Positions 61,888-64,000 of a DNA stretch of 64,000 bases are shown here, piece after piece. The stretch comes from Pseudomonas nitroreducens TX1. Its GTDB lineage: Bacteria; Pseudomonadota; Gammaproteobacteria; Pseudomonadales; Pseudomonadaceae. The stretch lies in assembly GCF_000313755.1 (NCBI RefSeq), contig NZ_AMZB01000097.1:47180-111179 (forward strand). The letters are read 5' to 3'. Position numbers and translations under genes: made by a program. Under the pieces are notes generated by a model that saw nothing but the letters and a program-made list of their open reading frames with translations, was not told the DNA's origin and did not search any database. Each line of letters starts with the position of its first letter. Position 1 is the first letter of the stretch.

Positions 61888-62934
61888 ATGCGAATCTCCG
61901 ACCTCGACCAACGCCTCGCCGACCTTGGCGCGCTGCCCCTGCACCGCGGACGGATGCTGCGCGCCTGGCTGCAGGGCCGGTCGCTGGATGCCGGTACCAA
62001 ACGGCAGGCCACCGAGGACTTTCTGCCGCTGAGCGTGCGCAACGCGGTAGCGCAGATCGCCGCCGAGCTGGATGCGCTGGCGACTCTCCATTCCCGTCAT
62101 CCTGCGGGCGACCATTCCGAACGCCTGCTGGTGCGCCTGGCCGACGGGCAGATGGTGGAGAGTGTGCTCTTGCCACGCGGCGGCGTGTGCGTATCGACCC
62201 AGGTCGGTTGCGCAGTCGGCTGCCGCTTCTGCATGACCGGCAAGAGCGGCCTGCTGCGTCAGCTTTCCACCACCGAGATCGTTGCCCAGCTGGTGCTGGC
62301 GCGGCGCGTGCGGCCGGTGAAGAAGGTGGTGTTCATGGGCATGGGCGAGCCGGCGCACAACCTCGACAACGTGCTCGAGGCCATCGACCGCCTCGGCACC
62401 GACGGCGGCATCGGCCACAAGAACCTGGTGTTCTCCACCGTAGGCGATCCGCGCGTCTTCGAGCGCCTGCCGCTGCAGCGGATCAAGCCGGCCCTGGCGC
62501 TCTCGCTGCACACCAGCAATGCCGAGCTGCGCGAACACCTGCTGCCCCGCGCACCGAGGCTGACGCCGGAGGAACTGGTGGAGCAGGGCGAGGCCTATGC
62601 GCGCGCCACGGACTACCCGATCCAGTACCAGTGGACGTTACTCAAGGGCATCAATGACAGCCAGGAAGAGCTCGACGGCATCCTGCGCCTGCTCAAGGGC
62701 AAGTTCGGCGTGCTCAACCTGATTCCCTTCAACGCGCTGGAGGGCGACCAGTACCAACGCCCGGACGGCGAACGCATCGTCGAGATCGTCCGCTACCTGC
62801 ACAGCCGTGGCGTGCTGACCAAGGTGCGCAACAGCGCCGGGCAGGAGGTCGAGGGCGGCTGCGGGCAGCTGCGGGCGCGGGCGACCGGGTTGATCGCCAC
62901 GTCCGGTCGGCGGATTTCTCGTCCGGGCGAGTAA
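61888..62934 (+). CDS. RlmN/Cfr-family radical SAM RNA methyltransferase paralogue
   Basis: A 348-residue radical SAM enzyme. The cluster motif CxxxCxxC is Cys108, Cys112, Cys115 in VGCAVGCRFCMTG; the C-terminal catalytic Cys is Cys325 in VEGGCGQL. These are the features of RlmN (C2 methylation of A2503 in 23S rRNA) and Cfr (C8). It is shorter than housekeeping RlmN (about 380), with a shorter N-terminal part and SLHTSN in place of SLHAPN. The housekeeping copy lies elsewhere in Pseudomonas (near ndk), so this one may be a paralogue with another RNA target. The gene is divergent from ampC by about 110 nt. Confidence 0.85.
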   Translation: MRISDLDQRLADLGALPLHRGRMLRAWLQGRSLDAGTKRQATEDFLPLSVRNAVAQIAAELDALATLHSRHPAGDHSERLLVRLADGQMVESVLLPRGGVCVSTQVGCAVGCRFCMTGKSGLLRQLSTTEIVAQLVLARRVRPVKKVVFMGMGEPAHNLDNVLEAIDRLGTDGGIGHKNLVFSTVGDPRVFERLPLQRIKPALALSLHTSNAELREHLLPRAPRLTPEELVEQGEAYARATDYPIQYQWTLLKGINDSQEELDGILRLLKGKFGVLNLIPFNALEGDQYQRPDGERIVEIVRYLHSRGVLTKVRNSAGQEVEGGCGQLRARATGLIATSGRRISRPGE

Positions 62935-63023
62935 TTCCCGCGTGCCTTTGCTGTTCGAGATCTTGCACGGGGCGAGCACCGGTTGTTAGCCTTCCCCATC
63001 TGAAAAAACCAGCAGGGCTGGGT

Positions 63024-63905
63024 ATGGCGATCCGGGTTGTCGAAGCACAGGAAGTAGACCAGCAGCGCATAGCCATTCCTGGTTGGGAGCAGCAGTACAC
63101 GCAGATGTCCGCCGGGCGGTTCGCCGGGCGCATCCTGCATGCGGAGGTCGAGGGCATCGAGCTCTACGAGGAGCAGATGAACCTGCGCGTGGAGCAGGAG
63201 TTCCACGCCCCGCCCGGTGCGCTGGTGTTCAGTTTCGACATGTCCGACAACGCCCTCTATCTGCTCGACGGGGACACCCGCAACGCCTGGGTCACGCCGG
63301 AGAACTACCGCGAGGTGGCGGTGGTGATCAAGGACGCGGCGAACTGGGGCCCGCCTGCCGATACCTTTGCCGGCCTGGTGCTGACGCCGCTGCGCTCGGG
63401 GCACTGCCAGTCGGTGGCGACCTCGCTGAGCAACCTGCTCACCGGCGCGACCAGGGGCGGCGATCCGACGGAGGCGCCGGGTGTGGCGCAGAGCATCGTC
63501 TCCCATTGTTTCTCGCTGCTCTGCGAGGCGCCGCTGGAAGAGGAGCGCCGCGCGCGCTCCATCGTCCAGGCCAAGCGCGTGGTGCAGCGGGTCAAGGAAG
63601 TGGTCAACGACTGCCCCGACGAGCAGTTCGGCATGGCCGAGCTGGCCGCCAAGGTGGGCGTCTCGCCGCGCACGCTGCAGCAGTCGTTCCTGCATTACGC
63701 CGGCATTCCGCCCATCGTCTGGCTGCGCAACCGCCGCCTGAATGCGGCGCGGCGCGACCTGCTGGCCGCCGCCGAGTCCGGCATGAGCGTGGCCGAGGTA
63801 GCGATGAAATGGTCGTTCTGGCACCTGGGGCGGTTTTCCCAGTCGTATTTCGCGCTGTTCGGCGAGTATCCGAAGACCACGGCGAAGCAGGGTGGGCGAG
63901 GCTGA
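63024..63905 (+). CDS. AraC-family regulator (EutR-like)
   Basis: A 293-residue regulator. The N-terminal half (VEAQEVDQQRIAIPGWEQQY, EFHAPPGALVFSFDM) and the end PKTTAKQ resemble EutR-type regulators that respond to ethanolamine or similar. The helix-turn-helix pair is in 200-285 (MAELAAKVGVSPRTLQQSFL; AEVAMKWSFWHLGRFSQSYF). No ethanolamine genes are in the window, so the target is unknown; it may lie just past the right edge. The ribosome site is weak (GGGCTGGG). Confidence 0.85.
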   Translation: MAIRVVEAQEVDQQRIAIPGWEQQYTQMSAGRFAGRILHAEVEGIELYEEQMNLRVEQEFHAPPGALVFSFDMSDNALYLLDGDTRNAWVTPENYREVAVVIKDAANWGPPADTFAGLVLTPLRSGHCQSVATSLSNLLTGATRGGDPTEAPGVAQSIVSHCFSLLCEAPLEEERRARSIVQAKRVVQRVKEVVNDCPDEQFGMAELAAKVGVSPRTLQQSFLHYAGIPPIVWLRNRRLNAARRDLLAAAESGMSVAEVAMKWSFWHLGRFSQSYFALFGEYPKTTAKQGGRG

Positions 63906-63961
63906 CGCCAGGCTTTGCGTTTCGCCTCTAACCCGCTCGATGCCGGCGTGTCGGCTGAAAC

Positions 63962-64000
63962 ATCGCGGACAAGGTCCGCTCCTACGAGCCCGAAAGCCCC
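63962..64000. repeat. 'aggtccgctcctacgagcc' repeat, cut by the window end
   Basis: The last 27 nt (63974-64000) are the exact reverse complement of 20470-20496. The sequence is one arm of the inverted pair seen at 20484-20577. It lies after the AraC gene. Confidence 0.7.

Overview
The window is a GC-rich chromosomal segment whose gene families, high GC codon use and intergenic repeats (several variants of 'taggagcg...' hairpins and 'gtagggcggataa...' palindromes) fit a Pseudomonas of the broad P. aeruginosa group, perhaps near P. citronellolis or P. nitroreducens. The species guess is inference from protein family resemblance. I see no rRNA, tRNA, CRISPR array, prophage or insertion sequence. 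About 50 protein genes are supported.

Layout. 0-6.8 kb: a DUF3182 protein overlapping an alpha/beta hydrolase, a periplasmic DUF4142 protein, a PAS-PAS hybrid histidine kinase, a 44-residue small protein whose ribosome site lies in a 10-bp stem, and small membrane or hypothetical proteins. 6.9-18.7 kb: a carboxylic-acid catabolic cluster (acyl-CoA synthetase, acyl-CoA dehydrogenase, MFS transporter), a Nac-like LysR regulator, then DUF1302 and DUF1329 proteins, two DUF202 membrane proteins and a second LysR regulator, convergent with a membrane diguanylate cyclase. 19.2-20.1 kb: a lytic transglycosylase. 20.6-25.0 kb: an amine-oxidation module of cupin, FAD oxidase, NTF2/AraC fusion regulator and aldehyde dehydrogenase. 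25.5-33.3 kb: LysR regulator, exported amidohydrolase, C45 (acyl-transferase/peptidase) protein, MHS-type transporter, EamA exporter and a CDF-like transporter, a set that suggests use of an acylated amide or amino acid. 33.4-34.5 kb: a ProQ/FinO RNA chaperone and a truncated haemoglobin.

34.7-44.9 kb is a surface module: sulfotransferase, a 2,567-residue LEPR/DUF4347/Ig-like adhesin and a TolC-family lipoprotein, closed by a clear rho-independent terminator. 44.9-53.9 kb, all on the minus strand, holds a topoisomerase IB, a bacteriophytochrome operon (photoreceptor kinase, single-domain response regulator, REC-PAS-HK-REC hybrid kinase), an MFS transporter and the AzlCD amino-acid exporter. 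54.2-64 kb holds an NDH-2-like flavoprotein divergent from an Rrf2 regulator with shared palindromic operators, a SleB-type hydrolase, an alpha/beta hydrolase, a GlxA-type regulator, a probable decayed mgtC locus that keeps promoter, structured leader and the last 41 codons, a metallo-beta-lactamase-fold hydrolase, a class C beta-lactamase divergent from an RlmN/Cfr-like radical SAM methyltransferase, and an AraC regulator.

The most unusual items are the branched structured DNA/RNA element at 25.17-25.42 kb, the orphaned structured mgtC-like leader at 58.94-59.36 kb, the sulfotransferase-adhesin-TolC module, the Rrf2 operator pair with a 22-bp-arm palindrome, and the acyl-CoA dehydrogenase that lacks both usual catalytic glutamates.
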